The notes: generated by a model from the letters alone, not told the origin. A DNA stretch of 64,000 bases from Streptomyces sp. NBC_01294 (GCF_035917235.1 NZ_CP108423.1:4307501-4371500); one strand, 5' to 3'. Shown: positions 27,565 to 38,100, numbered from the stretch's first letter. Made by a program: numbers and translations.

Positions 27565-28521
27565 TTACCACGGTGTGACCGCGGGCTCCGGGAGCCAGAG
27601 GCGCCGGAAATCGAGCCGGGCCGCCTCGACCTCGTGGCGCTGGTCGGCGTGCAGGACGCCGAGGGCGTACGCCGTCGCCGGGGCGATGCGCGGGGTGCGG
27701 GCCGCCGTCGCCGAGGCGCCCGCCGCCTCGGCCGCGTCGCGGTGGCGGTCCAGGGCCTCTCCCGCGGCGGCCGGCCGGGTCACGTCCTCGCCCAGCGCCT
27801 CCCGCGCGTACCGGTGGACCCGCAGCAGGCGGCGTACCTCGTGCCAGAGCCCGTCGTGGTCCGCGTTGTACGGGTGGGTGCAGTCGATCGGCGGCAGCGC
27901 CGTGACCGCCGCCGACAGGCGGGTTTCGGCCACAGCTGCCAGCGGGACCAGGACCTCCTCCACCCGCCCCCGGGCCGCGACCACGTCCAGCGGGACCTCC
28001 GAGGCCAGCACCGCCACCGCGTCCGCCACCGCGTGGAAACGGGACGAGCCGAGGGCCTGGAGCGTGGCCGAATGCGCGCGGGTCCGGGCCAGGGTCAGCT
28101 GGCGCTCCAGCAGGGCGCCCGCCCGCGCCGAGCCCACCGTCAGCGCGCCGGCCGAGCCGCGGGGCGCCGGGAGCTCCGGGGAGCCCGACAGCCGGTGCAG
28201 CGCGTCCATCAGCCGGGCCAGCCGGGCGGCGTACGCGTGCTCGTCGGCCAGCGTCGAGGACAGCCACACCAGCTCGGTGCGCAGCCCGTCGGCCCAGGAG
28301 GACTCGGTCACCACCCGGAAGGTGGCCAGGGATCCGCTGATGCGGCGCGCAGCCCCCCGCAGGCTGCGCGCCGCGTCGCTTCCTTCGGCGGCATCGGCCC
28401 CGCTCTCCTCGTGCAGGCGCAGCCCGCGGAGGAAAGCGGTGGCCTGGGCACGCAGGTACGTGCCGAGCACGTCACCCGCGTCCGCCGTCGCCGTAATCGG
28501 GTCATGGTTTGGCTGAGCCAC
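27565..28521 (-). CDS. CHAD domain protein (polyphosphate-associated)
   Basis: The 318-residue helical protein matches the CHAD domain: many conserved His and basic residues, with [18 protein letters not shown] near 52 and [19 protein letters not shown] near 222. CHAD domains bind inorganic polyphosphate. The GTG start (28521) lies inside the end of ppk, overlapping by 20 nt, with GGAGG 7 nt upstream. Tight linkage to ppk supports a polyphosphate granule role. Confidence 0.88.
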   Translation of the reverse strand: MAQPNHDPITATADAGDVLGTYLRAQATAFLRGLRLHEESGADAAEGSDAARSLRGAARRISGSLATFRVVTESSWADGLRTELVWLSSTLADEHAYAARLARLMDALHRLSGSPELPAPRGSAGALTVGSARAGALLERQLTLARTRAHSATLQALGSSRFHAVADAVAVLASEVPLDVVAARGRVEEVLVPLAAVAETRLSAAVTALPPIDCTHPYNADHDGLWHEVRRLLRVHRYAREALGEDVTRPAAAGEALDRHRDAAEAAGASATAARTPRIAPATAYALGVLHADQRHEVEAARLDFRRLWLPEPAVTPW

Positions 28522-30868
28522 GCCGGCGCCTCCGGGCGTCTATGAGCGTCTCCTGTACGTGCCGCAGCGGCTGGCCTTCCGCGTCCGTGCTGTGCCGGGT
28601 CCACTCGCCGTCCGGGCCCAGGTGCCAGGAGGAGGTGGCATCGGACATGCCGGTTTCCAGCATCAGGTCCAGTGCCGCGCGGTGGGCCGGGTCGGCGACC
28701 CTGACCAGTGCCTCGATACGGCGGTCGAGATTGCGGTGCATCATGTCGGCGCTGCCGATCCACACCTCGGGCTCGCCGCCGTTGCCGAAGGCGAAGACCC
28801 GGGAGTGTTCGAGGAAGCGGCCGAGGACCGAGCGGACCCGGATGTTCTCCGAGAGCCCGGGGACTCCGGGGCGCACGGCGCAGATGCCGCGCACCCAGAT
28901 GTCGACGGGCACACCCGCCTGGGCGGCCCGGTAGAGCGAGTCGATGAGGGCCTCGTCGACGATCGAGTTCATCTTCAGGCGCACGTACGCGGGGCGGCCG
29001 GCCTTGTGGTGGGCGGCCTCCTTGTCGATCCGTGCGATCAGTCCGTCGCGCAGCGAGCGGGGCGCGACCATCAGCCGGCGGTAGGTCTCGCGGCGCGAGT
29101 AGCCGGACAGCCGGTTGAAGAGGTCGGAGAGGTCCGCGCCGACCTGAGGGTCGGCCGTGAGCAGGCCGAGGTCCTCGTAGAGCCGGGCGGTCTTCGGGTG
29201 GTAGTTGCCGGTGCCCACGTGCGAGTAGCGGCGCAGCTGGTCGCCCTCCTGGCGGACGACGAGCGACAGCTTGCAGTGGGTCTTGAGGCCGACGAGCCCG
29301 TAGACGACGTGGCAGCCGGACTCCTCCAGCTTGCGCGCCCACTTGATGTTGGCCTGCTCGTCGAAGCGGGCCTTGATCTCGACGAGTACGAGGACCTGCT
29401 TGCCGGAGTCGGCGGCGTCGATCAGGGCGTCCACGATCGGGGAGTCGCCGGAGGTGCGGTAGAGGGTCTGCTTGATCGCGAGGACGTCCGGGTCGGCGGC
29501 GGCCTGCTCCAGGAAGGCCTGCACCGAGGTGGAGAAGGAGTCGTACGGGTGGTGCAGCAGGACGTCCCGCTCGCGCAGGGCGGCGAAGATGTCGGGCGCG
29601 GACGCGGACTCGACCTCGGCGAGGTCCCGGTGGGTGCCGGCGATGAACTTCGGGTACTTCAGCTCGGGCCGGTCCAGCGAGGCGATGCCGAAGAGGGCGG
29701 TCAGGTCGAGGGGCCCGGGCAGCGGGTACACCTCGGAGGCGTTGACGTTCAGCTCCTGCACGAGGAGGTCCAGGACGCCGGGGTCGATGGACTCCTCGAC
29801 CTCCAGGCGCACGGGCGGGCCGAAGCGGCGCCGCATGAGCTCCTTCTCCAGGGCCTGGAGGAGGTTCTCGGCGTCGTCCTCCTCCACCTCCAGGTCCTCG
29901 TTGCGGGTCACGCGGAACATGTGGTGCGCGAGCACCTCCATGCCCGGGAACAGCTCCTCCAGGTGCGCGGCGATGACGTCCTCCAGCGGGACGTAGCGCT
30001 GCGGGGAGGCCTCCAGGAAGCGGGAGAGGAGCGGCGGGACCTTGACCCGGGCGAAGTGGCGGTGGCCGCTGACGGGGTTGCGCACGACCACGGCCAGGTT
30101 GAGCGAGAGCCCGGAGATGTACGGGAACGGGTGCGCGGGGTCCACGGCCAGCGGGGTCAGCACCGGGAAGATCTGGTTGCGGAACAGCGTGAAGAGGCGG
30201 GCCTGCTCCTTCTCGGTGAGGTCCGGCCAGCGGATCAGGTGGACGCCCTCCTCGGCGAGGGCCGGGGAGATGTCCTGCTGGAAGCAGGCGGCGTGGCGGG
30301 CCATGAGCTCGCGCGAACGCGTCCAGATGAGGTCCAGCACCTCGCGGGGCTGCAGGCCCGAGGCCGAACGGGTGGCGACACCCGTCGCGATACGCCGTTT
30401 GAGGCCTGCCACGCGCACCATGAAGAACTCGTCGAGGTTGCTCGCGAAGATCGCCAGGAAGTTGGCGCGCTCCAGCAGCGGGGTCGTCGGGTCCTCGGCG
30501 AGCTCCAGCACCCGCTCGTTGAAGGCGAGCCAGCTGCGCTCCCGGTCCAGGAAGCGGCCCGGGGGCAGCTCACCGCCGTCCTTGTCGTCGTACGCGTCCA
30601 GGTCGGCGTCGATGTCGGGCTCGAGGTCGACGTGCGGGCGGTGCGCGGAGATGGAGCCTATGCGGGCGTGGGCTCCGGTGACGGCGTTGACCGGGCCGGG
30701 CGCCTTGGGGGCGGGCGGGGCGGTGTCGCTGCCGCCGGCCTTGCCGCCGGCTTTGCCGGTGCCTTTGCCGGTGCCGCTGCCTTTGCCGGTGGCCGGGCCG
30801 GCGGCGGGCGTGTGAGACGGGTGCTGGGCGGGGACCTCGGTGGGACCTGCGCTGGGCTGCTGGCTCAT
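28502..30868 (-). CDS. ppk: Polyphosphate kinase 1
   Basis: The 788-residue enzyme reversibly transfers the ATP gamma-phosphate to polyphosphate. Family blocks are [20 protein letters not shown] near 107, [30 protein letters not shown], the active-site His region [14 protein letters not shown] and the second catalytic region [20 protein letters not shown]. The first 95 residues are a Gly/Lys/Pro-rich extension. ATG 30868 is used. A weak 11-bp-phased ATTAACC/ATTCAGA pair about 100 bp upstream could be a poor PHO box. Confidence 0.96.
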   Translation of the reverse strand: MSQQPSAGPTEVPAQHPSHTPAAGPATGKGSGTGKGTGKAGGKAGGSDTAPPAPKAPGPVNAVTGAHARIGSISAHRPHVDLEPDIDADLDAYDDKDGGELPPGRFLDRERSWLAFNERVLELAEDPTTPLLERANFLAIFASNLDEFFMVRVAGLKRRIATGVATRSASGLQPREVLDLIWTRSRELMARHAACFQQDISPALAEEGVHLIRWPDLTEKEQARLFTLFRNQIFPVLTPLAVDPAHPFPYISGLSLNLAVVVRNPVSGHRHFARVKVPPLLSRFLEASPQRYVPLEDVIAAHLEELFPGMEVLAHHMFRVTRNEDLEVEEDDAENLLQALEKELMRRRFGPPVRLEVEESIDPGVLDLLVQELNVNASEVYPLPGPLDLTALFGIASLDRPELKYPKFIAGTHRDLAEVESASAPDIFAALRERDVLLHHPYDSFSTSVQAFLEQAAADPDVLAIKQTLYRTSGDSPIVDALIDAADSGKQVLVLVEIKARFDEQANIKWARKLEESGCHVVYGLVGLKTHCKLSLVVRQEGDQLRRYSHVGTGNYHPKTARLYEDLGLLTADPQVGADLSDLFNRLSGYSRRETYRRLMVAPRSLRDGLIARIDKEAAHHKAGRPAYVRLKMNSIVDEALIDSLYRAAQAGVPVDIWVRGICAVRPGVPGLSENIRVRSVLGRFLEHSRVFAFGNGGEPEVWIGSADMMHRNLDRRIEALVRVADPAHRAALDLMLETGMSDATSSWHLGPDGEWTRHSTDAEGQPLRHVQETLIDARRRRRGSAKP

Positions 30869-31052
30869 GACTCCATTCTTCCGCGCACGCGGCAGGACAG
30901 GCGCGTCGGACGTGTCGGCCGTCAGTCGGAGTCGGGGCTGCATTGGGGGAGAGTCGCAAGCGCTTCTGAATGCCTGGTTAATGGCGCGTGGCTTCCCGGC
31001 TCCGGCTGGTGCACGAGTCGTGGGGGCGCGTGCGGGGGCTGGTGCCGCGCCG

Positions 31053-31220
31053 GTGCGGGGGCGCTGCCCCCGGCCCCCGCGCCTCAAGCGCCGGCGGGGC
31101 TGAAAGATCGCCTCAAACGCCGGCGGGGCTGGAGGTGGCCGGTGGGGCTGGAGGTGGCCGGCGGGGGCTGGGAAATCCAGCCTCGCCGGCGTTTGAGGCG
31201 CGGGGTCTGGGGCGGAGCCC
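31053..31220. repeat. Dispersed GC-rich repeats in inverted arrangement
   Basis: Two forward copies (31053-31101 and near 31110-31131, with short GGCTGGAGGTGGCCGG tandems) face one inverted copy (31178-31222, AGCCTCGCCGGCGTTTGAGG and onward). The arms can form a large hairpin. It sits in the 375-bp gap between the mshD stop and the ppk start, which otherwise holds only the ppk promoter region. Confidence 0.85.
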
Positions 31221-31243
31221 CAGGGGGTGGGCGCGGCCTCGGG

Positions 31244-32170
31244 TCAGCTTTCCGTGCGGTACATCAGGTCCACCTCGTGGGTGGTGAAGCCGAGGCCCTC
31301 GTAGACCGAGAGGGCCGCCGGGTTGTCGGCGTCCACGTAGAGCATCGCCGTCGGCAGACCCTGCGCCGACAGGTGGCGCAGGCCGATCGCCGTGAGGGCC
31401 TTGCCGAGGCCGCCGCCCTGTGCGCCCGGGCGGACGCCGACCACGTAGACCTCGCCCAGCTGCTCCGCCGCGTGGACCTTCGTCCAGTGGAAGCCGACGA
31501 TCTCCCCGTCGCGCTCCGCGAGGAAGAAGCCCTTCGCGTCGAACCACGGCTGTGCGATCCGGTCGTTGAGGTCCCGCTGGGTCAGGGAGCCCTGCTCGGG
31601 GTGGTGGGCGAAGGCGGCCGCGTTCGCCGCGAGCCAGGCCTCGTCGTCCGAGCCGGGCATGAAGGTCCGTACGGTCACGCCGGCCGGAAGCACCGGTTCC
31701 GGCAGCGGGGCGCCCTCGGCCAGCGGCCGGCGCAACTGGCGCAGCTCGCGGAACAGGGTCAGGCCGAGCACCTGCGCGAGGTGCCGGGCGGCCGACTTGC
31801 CGCCGTGGGCCCATACCCGCAGCCGCTTGCCGGAGGCCGCCAGCAGGGCCATGCCCATCGCCCGCCCGTGGCCGCGCCCGCGCAGGGCCGGGTGGACGAC
31901 CAGCTCGGCGGCCGGGGCCTCCACCGGGTCGGTGTCCTCCAGCTGCCCGTATCCGGCGAGCCGGCCGCCCTCGGTCAGCAGGAAGTGCGAGATCCCCTCG
32001 CGCGGCCCGCCGCGCAGCTGGAGCCGTCCCTGCTCGGACACGGCGGTGGTGCCGTCGGTGCGCGCCGCGTCCTCGATCAGGTCGAGTACGGCGCCGGCCT
32101 GTTCCTCCGTCAGCTCGTCGAGGGTCTGAATCTGCCGTCCGGGCTCCAGGGCCGCTGCTGCGTCAGTCAT
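31244..32170 (-). CDS. mshD: Mycothiol synthase
   Basis: This 308-residue protein carries two GNAT domains, as in MshD. The N-terminal acetyl-CoA motif is VVHPALRGRGHGRAMGMALL, and the C-terminal one is VVGVRPGAQGGGLGKALTAI with ALSVYEGLGF. MshD acetylates the cysteinyl intermediate to give mycothiol, the actinobacterial redox thiol. The order next to ppk/pst matches other Streptomyces. Confidence 0.93.
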   Translation of the reverse strand: MTDAAAALEPGRQIQTLDELTEEQAGAVLDLIEDAARTDGTTAVSEQGRLQLRGGPREGISHFLLTEGGRLAGYGQLEDTDPVEAPAAELVVHPALRGRGHGRAMGMALLAASGKRLRVWAHGGKSAARHLAQVLGLTLFRELRQLRRPLAEGAPLPEPVLPAGVTVRTFMPGSDDEAWLAANAAAFAHHPEQGSLTQRDLNDRIAQPWFDAKGFFLAERDGEIVGFHWTKVHAAEQLGEVYVVGVRPGAQGGGLGKALTAIGLRHLSAQGLPTAMLYVDADNPAALSVYEGLGFTTHEVDLMYRTES

Positions 32171-32340
32171 GACACGAGCCTACGACCGCCGCGGGCGCCG
32201 GACGGAGTGCGGGCGCGGGGTCGGTCCGTCTTCTGCGCGTAACCAACGCGATACCCGTTACCCCCTGGTAGAGCTACGCGCGTTGACCATAGGCTTCGGC
32301 GGACCTCCCAAGCAGTATCGCTGTCCACAAAGGGGACTAA

Positions 32341-34158
32341 ATGTCAGCGACGCCACAACGGCACCGCCGAACCCGCCGGTTGACCTTCGCCGCCCTCGCC
32401 GTCACGGCCGGGGCCGGGGCCATGGTCGCCGCCGCACTGCCGGCCGGCGCCGCGAGTGGTGGCGGTGCGGCCAAGAGCCGGACCGTCGATGTGCAGATGC
32501 TGTCGTTCAACGACTTCCACGGCACCCTGGAGCCCCCGCAGGGCTCCTCCGGCACCGTGACCGAACGTCAGGCGGACGGCACCACCAAGGCCATACCCGC
32601 GGGCGGGGTCGAGTACCTCGCGACCAGCCTGCGCGAGGCCCGCAAGGGCCACGAGTACTCCGTCACCGCCGCCGCCGGCGACATGATCGGCGGCAGCCCG
32701 ATGCTGTCCGGGCTCTTCCACGACGAGCCGACCATCGAGGCGCTGAACAAGCTCGACCTGGACGTCAGCAGCGTCGGCAACCACGAGTTCGACGAGGGCA
32801 AGGCCGAGCTGCGCCGCATGGCGTACGGCGGCTGCCACCCGGTCGAGGGCTGCTTCGAGTACGGCAAGGAGTTCACGGGCTCCGAGTTCCAGTACCTCGC
32901 CGCGAACGTCACGGACGAGAAGACCAAGCGCCCCCTGATGTCGCCCACGTACGTGTGGAAGAAGGGCGACGTGAAGATCGGCTTCATCGGCGTCACCCTG
33001 GAGGGCACTCCGGACGTCGTGACCGCCGAGGGCGTCAAGGGCCTCAAGTTCAACGACGAGATCGAGACGATCAACAAGTACGCCGCCGAGCTGAACAAGC
33101 AGGGCGTGAAGTCGATCGTCGCGCTGATCCACGAGGGCGGTCTGCCCGCCAACGGCGCGTACAACTACGACTGCAACGTCCCGGGCGCCGGCGCCGGCAT
33201 CTCAGGCGCGATCGTGGACATCGCCAAGAACGTGGACGCCAAGGTCGACGCGCTGGTCACCGGCCACACGCACCAGGCCTACGCCTGCAACATCCCGGAC
33301 CCGGCGGGCAACCCGCGCACGGTGACCTCGGCCGCCTCCATCGGCCGCCTGTACACGGACACCACGCTCACCTACGACCGGCAGACCAAGGACATCGTCC
33401 GTACGCCGATCGCCTCGCCGAAGCCGGTCAACAAGGTCGTCCACCGGGACCAGCCCAAGGCCGCGGACATGACCGAGCTGATCCAGCGCTGGAACGAGCT
33501 GGCGGCCCCGATCGCCAACCGTCCGCAGGGCTTCATCGCGGCCGACATCCCGGGCCGCGGCTCGGCGGAGCCCGAGAAGCCGCTCGGCGACCTGATCGCC
33601 GACGCGCAGCTGGAGGCGCTGTCCCCGGCTGACAAGGGCGGCGCGCAGCTGGCCATCATGAACCCGGGCGGCATCCGCTCGGACCTCGCCTACAAGGCGT
33701 CGGGGGCCGAGGGCGACGGCGTGGTGACGTACGGCGAGTCCTTCACGGTCCAGCCGTTCAACAACATGATGAACATCGTGGACCTGACCGGCGCGCAGCT
33801 GATCACCGCGCTCCAGCAGCAGGTCAGCGGCCCGGTCAACGGGGTGAGCCCCAAGATCCTGCAGGTGTCGAAGGGCTTCACGTACACCCTGGACATGACC
33901 AAGACGGGCGCGGACCGCATCGTCGTGGACTCGGTGAAGCTGAACGGCGCGGCGATCGACCCCGCCAAGACCTACCGCGTCGCGATGAACGAGTTCCTCG
34001 CGGGCGGCGGTGACGGCTTCACCGTCCTGAAGGAGCACAAGAACAAGCTGGTGGGCGCGTCCGACCTGGACTGCTTCAACGCCTACCTGACGAAGAACTC
34101 CTCGGCGGCGAACCCGATCGTGCCGCCGGCGGCGGACCGGATCACCGTCATCAAGTAA
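32341..34158 (+). CDS. Secreted bifunctional metallophosphatase/5'-nucleotidase
   Basis: The 605-residue protein has a signal peptide (about 1-39) and a calcineurin-like metallophosphatase domain: FNDFHGTLEP, GDMIGGSPML, SVGNHEFDEGKAE, and GHTHQAYACN for the dinuclear metal site. The C-terminal nucleotidase domain includes NPGGIRSDLAYK and QPFNNMMNIVDLTG. No LPXTG anchor follows. It would release phosphate from nucleotides outside the cell, in keeping with the nearby Pst genes. Confidence 0.94.
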   Translation: MSATPQRHRRTRRLTFAALAVTAGAGAMVAAALPAGAASGGGAAKSRTVDVQMLSFNDFHGTLEPPQGSSGTVTERQADGTTKAIPAGGVEYLATSLREARKGHEYSVTAAAGDMIGGSPMLSGLFHDEPTIEALNKLDLDVSSVGNHEFDEGKAELRRMAYGGCHPVEGCFEYGKEFTGSEFQYLAANVTDEKTKRPLMSPTYVWKKGDVKIGFIGVTLEGTPDVVTAEGVKGLKFNDEIETINKYAAELNKQGVKSIVALIHEGGLPANGAYNYDCNVPGAGAGISGAIVDIAKNVDAKVDALVTGHTHQAYACNIPDPAGNPRTVTSAASIGRLYTDTTLTYDRQTKDIVRTPIASPKPVNKVVHRDQPKAADMTELIQRWNELAAPIANRPQGFIAADIPGRGSAEPEKPLGDLIADAQLEALSPADKGGAQLAIMNPGGIRSDLAYKASGAEGDGVVTYGESFTVQPFNNMMNIVDLTGAQLITALQQQVSGPVNGVSPKILQVSKGFTYTLDMTKTGADRIVVDSVKLNGAAIDPAKTYRVAMNEFLAGGGDGFTVLKEHKNKLVGASDLDCFNAYLTKNSSAANPIVPPAADRITVIK

Positions 34159-34184
34159 CACGCGCGTACAGCACCGCCCGGAAG

Positions 34185-34217
34185 GGGGCGGCGGGCCGAC
34201 CGGCCCGCCGCCCCTTT
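34185..34217 (+). terminator. Terminator after the 5'-nucleotidase gene
   Basis: Inverted arms GGGGCGGCGGGCCG (34185-34198) and CGGCCCGCCGCCCC (34201-34214) are followed by TTT. The hairpin is very GC-rich and lies between convergent genes, so it may work in both directions. Confidence 0.75.
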
Positions 34218-34256
34218 CAGGCGTTCGCCCCGCACCCGCGTGACGGGACGGCCGCT

Positions 34257-35045
34257 TCAGAGTGCCGCGAGGAACGTCCCGACGGCCTCGTTGACGCCCC
34301 GGGGGTCCGTGAAGGGCACGAAGTGGTCGCCGTTCAGGGGTGTGTACGAGGTCTTGGGGCGGCGCGCGACCATCGCGTCGGCGGTGTCCTGGCGCAGGGC
34401 CTGGCTGTGGATCCCGTGGATCAGTACGGCCGGGCAGGTGCTCGCGAGCCAGGCCTCCCAGTGGTCGCCCCGGCAGGCCTCGATGGAGTCGAGCATGTCC
34501 TGCGGGTGGAACGGCAGCCGCCAGCCCTCGCCGGAGGGGAGCGGGCGCAGGGCCTGCTCGACGAACTGCGCGCCCACCGGCCCGGCGGCGTCGAGGAGTT
34601 CCTCGCGGGTGGGGGCGGTGTACCGCATGCCGTGCAGGAAGTCGAAGAGTGGCCCCTCGGTGGTGGGCTGGATCTCGACGGTGGCGTCGATGCCGATGAG
34701 CGCGGAGATCCGCTCGGGGTGGGCCGCGGCCAGGTGGTAGGCGTTGAGCCCGCCGAGGGAGTACCCGAGGAGCGCCACGGGGGCGTCGAGTCCCAGGTGG
34801 TCGAGGAGGGCGACGGTGTCGGCGACGTAGCCGGCCCGGTGGTAGTCGGCGGCCCGGTCGGAGCTGCCGTGGCCGCGCTGGTCGGGGGCGATGACCCGCC
34901 AGGCGTCGCCGAGGTGCGCGGCGAGTCCGGCGAAGGCGAGGCCCTCGGACAGGCCGCCGTGCAGCGCGAGCAGCGGGCGGCCGGTGCCGCCGGAGTCCAC
35001 GTAGGACAGGGTGCGGTCGTCGATCTTCAGCTCGTGGCGCAGCAT
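34257..35045 (-). CDS. Alpha/beta hydrolase
   Basis: The 262-residue cytosolic hydrolase has the oxyanion segment LALHGGLSEG, APDQRGHGSSDRA, nucleophile elbow LLGYSLGGLNAYH (Ser about residue 95) and catalytic His in PLNGDHFVPF near the end. The substrate is unknown. Its divergent neighbour is a TetR regulator and the shared region holds long inverted repeats, so it is probably the regulator's target. Confidence 0.9.
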   Translation of the reverse strand: MLRHELKIDDRTLSYVDSGGTGRPLLALHGGLSEGLAFAGLAAHLGDAWRVIAPDQRGHGSSDRAADYHRAGYVADTVALLDHLGLDAPVALLGYSLGGLNAYHLAAAHPERISALIGIDATVEIQPTTEGPLFDFLHGMRYTAPTREELLDAAGPVGAQFVEQALRPLPSGEGWRLPFHPQDMLDSIEACRGDHWEAWLASTCPAVLIHGIHSQALRQDTADAMVARRPKTSYTPLNGDHFVPFTDPRGVNEAVGTFLAAL

Positions 35046-35095
35046 CGCGGTCTCCCGTTCGTTCCTCGGTCTTCCGATGGGTGAAGCCTGCCAGG

Positions 35096-35141
35096 GTTTG
35101 GGCAAGCGTGCAATACATCCGTATAGGGCGCTTGCCCAAAC
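35096..35141. promoter_or_regulatory. Inverted-repeat operator between hydrolase and TetR genes
   Basis: Perfect 13-nt arms GTTTGGGCAAGCG (35096-35108) and CGCTTGCCCAAAC (35129-35141) flank a 20-bp AT-richer spacer containing TATAGG. They lie between the divergent starts and probably form paired half-sites for the TetR protein, covering both promoters. Confidence 0.75.
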
Positions 35142-35164
35142 AGGGGCGCGGCTACCATCCCGGC

Positions 35165-35734
35165 ATGGGAAATCGCGAGGACCTGCTGGCCGGAGCCCGC
35201 CGCTGCCTGGAGGAGAAGGGCTACCTGCGCACCACCGTGCGCGACATCGCCTCGGCGGCGCAGGTGAGCATGGCCGCGATCGGCTACCACTTCGGGTCCC
35301 GGGAGGTGCTGCTCAATCAGGCGCTCTTCGCCGCCCTGGACGAGTGGGCCGCCGGGTCCGGCCGGCTCGCCGGGCAGGGCGACACCGCCGAGGAGCGGTA
35401 CGCCGACACGTGGGACCGCAAGATCCAGGACTTCGCCGACATGCGCTGGCTCTGGACCGCCAACGTCGAGGCCTTCGTGCACGCGCAGTCCTCGCCCGAG
35501 CTGCTCGCGATCCTGGCCGAGGGGCAGCGCCGGTCCCGGCGCATGGTGGCCGCACAGCTGCGCGGGGTGCCGGAGGACGCGGTCGCCGAGGAGGACGTAC
35601 GGGCCGTCGGGTCGTTGCACATCGCGCTGCTGAGCGGGGTGATGGTGCAGTGCCTGACCGACCCGGAGAGCGCGCCGAACGGCCGGGAGATCGCCCAAGG
35701 CCTGCGCTCGATGGTGGAGTTGCTCGAAAGCTGA
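35165..35734 (+). CDS. TetR family transcriptional regulator
   Basis: The 189-residue repressor has a TetR DNA-binding domain at residues 5-50 (GYLRTTVRDIASAAQVSMAA, then IGYHFGSREVLLNQAL) and a helical ligand domain. ATG 35165 gives the normal N-terminus. It is divergent from the hydrolase gene with the inverted-repeat operator between them, pointing to local repression relieved by an unknown ligand. Confidence 0.92.
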   Translation: MGNREDLLAGARRCLEEKGYLRTTVRDIASAAQVSMAAIGYHFGSREVLLNQALFAALDEWAAGSGRLAGQGDTAEERYADTWDRKIQDFADMRWLWTANVEAFVHAQSSPELLAILAEGQRRSRRMVAAQLRGVPEDAVAEEDVRAVGSLHIALLSGVMVQCLTDPESAPNGREIAQGLRSMVELLES

Positions 35735-35811
35735 GCCCTACCAGTGGGTAGTAAAGGTGAGGTGTTCACGCCATACTCCCGTCCCATCACCGGGTCGGCG
35801 AAGGGGCGGGC

Positions 35812-36687
35812 ATGGGCATCGGCATGGACCGGCGGGCGTTTCTGATCGGAGCGCTGGCGACGGGCACGGCGCTGGGGCTGGGCACCGCGGGGACGGCCTC
35901 GGCCGCCGCCCTCGGCACCCAGGACTGGATGGCCGGCCTCGGCGACTCCACCGCCCTGCAGCGGATGACCATCCCCGGCACGCACGACTCCGGCGCCCGG
36001 CACGGCGGGCTCTACGTCGCCTGCCAGAACACCTCGATCGCCGAACAGCTCGACTCCGGGATCCGCTTCCTCGACGTCCGCTGCCGCGTCACCGGGGGAT
36101 CGTTCGCGATCCACCACGGGTCCTTCTACCAGAACCTGATGTTCGGGGACGTCCTCGTCGCCTGTGCGAACTTCCTCGCCGCGCACCCCTCCGAGACCGT
36201 CCTGATGCGCGTCAAGCAGGAGTACTCCACGGACGGCGACGCCACCTTCCGCGCCGTCTTCGACGACTACCTCGACCGCCGCGGCTGGCGCCCGCTGTTC
36301 CGGATCGCCGACGCCCTGCCCGCGCTCGGGCAGGCCCGCGGCAAGGTGGTCCTGCTCGCCGACAACGGCGGCCTGCCGGGCCTGCGCTACGGCGACGGCA
36401 ACGTCTTCGACATCCAGGACGACTGGAACGCCGAGCCCTTCGCCAAGCGCGGCAAGATCGAGAACCACTTCCGCAAGGCCGTCCAGCAGCCCGGCAAGCT
36501 CTTCGTGAACCACGTCAGCACCTCGGCCTACATGCCGCCGCGCTGGAACTCCGACCGTCTCAACCCGCAGGCGCACGGCTTCGTCGACGGCGGCGAGATG
36601 GCCGGCCGGACCGGGCTCGGCATCGTCCCGATGGACTTCCCGAACACCCGCTCCGGCCTGGTCGCCTCACTGATCCGGCACAACTGA
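35812..36687 (+). CDS. Secreted phosphatidylinositol-specific phospholipase C-like protein
   Basis: The 291-residue protein starts with a twin-arginine-type signal (MDRRAFLIGALATGTALGLG), then a PI-PLC X domain: first catalytic His in TIPGTHDSGA, RFLDVRCR, second His in FAIHHGSFYQ, and VLMRVKQEY. It would cleave glycerophosphoinositides outside the cell. Its 3' end overlaps by 21 bp the end of the convergent histidine kinase gene. Confidence 0.9.
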   Translation: MGIGMDRRAFLIGALATGTALGLGTAGTASAAALGTQDWMAGLGDSTALQRMTIPGTHDSGARHGGLYVACQNTSIAEQLDSGIRFLDVRCRVTGGSFAIHHGSFYQNLMFGDVLVACANFLAAHPSETVLMRVKQEYSTDGDATFRAVFDDYLDRRGWRPLFRIADALPALGQARGKVVLLADNGGLPGLRYGDGNVFDIQDDWNAEPFAKRGKIENHFRKAVQQPGKLFVNHVSTSAYMPPRWNSDRLNPQAHGFVDGGEMAGRTGLGIVPMDFPNTRSGLVASLIRHN

Positions 36688-38100
36688 CGGATCGGAGGGC
36701 GGCGGCGTGGGCGCGCCGGGGATGCGCAGCACCGCCTCCGTGCCCGCACCGCCGTCCGCCGCCGCCCGCAGCTCGGCGCTCCCGCCCGCCCGAGCCGCCG
36801 TACGGGCCACGATCGACAGGCCCAGCCCGCTGCCGGGCAGCGCACGGGCCGACGGGGACCGCCAGAACCGCTCGAAGACGTGCGGCAGGTCCTCGGCCGG
36901 GATGCCCGGCCCGTGGTCCCGTACGGTCAGCTGGCCCGCCCGCAGCGTCACCTCGATCGCGCCGCCCGGCGGGCTGAACTTCACCGCGTTGTCCAGGACG
37001 TTGACCACCGCCCGCTCCAGTGCGGCCGCCTCGCCCCGGACGTACCAGGGCCGCAAGTCCGAGTCGAAGGTCAGCTCGGGACCGCGCAGCCGGGCCCGGG
37101 ACAGCGCGGCCCCGGCGATCTCGTGCAGGGCGACCACCCCGAGCGGGCCCGGGGAGGCCGCGTCCGGCCGGGACAGCTCCTGCAGATCGCCGATCAGCGA
37201 GGCCAGCTCCGTCATCTGCGCCTTGACCGAGGCCAGCAGCTCCCGCCGGTCGTCGGGCGGGATCGCCCGGCCGGTGTCCTCGCTGCGCGCGAGGAGCTCG
37301 ATGTTGGTGCGCAGCGAGGTCAGCGGGGTGCGCAGCTCGTGGCCGGCGTCCGCGATCAGCTGGGCCTGCCGCTCCTGGGAGGAGGCGAGGGCCGCCGTCA
37401 TCGAGTTGAAGGACCGCGACAGGCGGGCGATCTCGTCGTCGCCCTCGTCGGGGATCCGCACGGTCAGGTCCTCGGTCCGGGCGATGTGCTCGACGGCGTC
37501 GGTCAGTTCGTCCACGGGCTGCAGCCCCGTGCGGGCCACCCACAGGCCGGCCGCGCCGGCGCCGACGACTCCGATCCCGCAGACCAGGAGCAGTACCCAG
37601 GCCAGGGTGGACAGGGGCTTGTCGACGTCGGCGAGCGGCTTGGCGACGGACAGCGCGGCGGGCTGGGTGCCCACGTGGGCGGGCTGGGTGTAGACGCGGA
37701 CGGGGATGCCGTTGGTGGTGGTCGTGTCGTAGAGGACGGGGCCGCGCCGGCGCTGGGCGACCTCCAGGTCGGTGGCGGTGACCTTCAGGGTGTTGTTGCC
37801 GTCGACCCAGCAGTGACCGCCGTCCGGCAGCACGATCTGCACCTGGGCGCTGAGGTTGTTGGCCGACTGGTCCGGAAGGGCAGGGTCCGGGACACAGCGC
37901 AGCTTGGCGTATACCTGATTGGCCTGGGCGGCCGCGTCGGTGGCGCGCAGCGAGCTGTCCAACTGTTCGCGCAGTTGGGTGCGCACCATCACCCATGACA
38001 CGGCGGCCACGGCCGCCACGGCGAGGGCCACCGCCACCGTGACCAGCAGGGCCAGCCGGGAGCGCAGCGGCAGCGCGCGGAACCGGGCGACCGGGCTCAC
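36667..38100 (-). CDS. Sensor histidine kinase (MprB-like)
   Basis: The 477-residue kinase has membrane helices at about 15-38 and 165-187, an extracellular sensor loop with two Cys (about 69 and 97), HAMP, the phosphoacceptor His254 in [13 protein letters not shown], and ATPase boxes [19 protein letters not shown] and [12 protein letters not shown] 38100 overlaps the response regulator stop as GTGA. With the adjacent HtrA-type protease it resembles the mycobacterial MprAB-PepD envelope-stress arrangement. Confidence 0.93.
   Translation of the reverse strand: MSPVARFRALPLRSRLALLVTVAVALAVAAVAAVSWVMVRTQLREQLDSSLRATDAAAQANQVYAKLRCVPDPALPDQSANNLSAQVQIVLPDGGHCWVDGNNTLKVTATDLEVAQRRRGPVLYDTTTTNGIPVRVYTQPAHVGTQPAALSVAKPLADVDKPLSTLAWVLLLVCGIGVVGAGAAGLWVARTGLQPVDELTDAVEHIARTEDLTVRIPDEGDDEIARLSRSFNSMTAALASSQERQAQLIADAGHELRTPLTSLRTNIELLARSEDTGRAIPPDDRRELLASVKAQMTELASLIGDLQELSRPDAASPGPLGVVALHEIAGAALSRARLRGPELTFDSDLRPWYVRGEAAALERAVVNVLDNAVKFSPPGGAIEVTLRAGQLTVRDHGPGIPAEDLPHVFERFWRSPSARALPGSGLGLSIVARTAARAGGSAELRAAADGGAGTEAVLRIPGAPTPPPSDPSVVPDQ

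Noticed and set aside
30868..30990. PHO box before ppk
   Set aside because: Only a weak ATTAACC/ATTCAGA pair in 11-bp phase is present; too degenerate to list as a site without a matrix scan.
28559..32242. A 1227-codon plus-strand open frame opposite ppk and mshD
   Set aside because: Antisense shadow of two well-recognised genes, with repetitive Val/Gly/Asp/Glu composition and no ribosome-binding site.
34159..34256. LPXTG wall anchor on the 5'-nucleotidase
   Set aside because: The protein ends in AADRITVIK with no sorting motif or hydrophobic tail.
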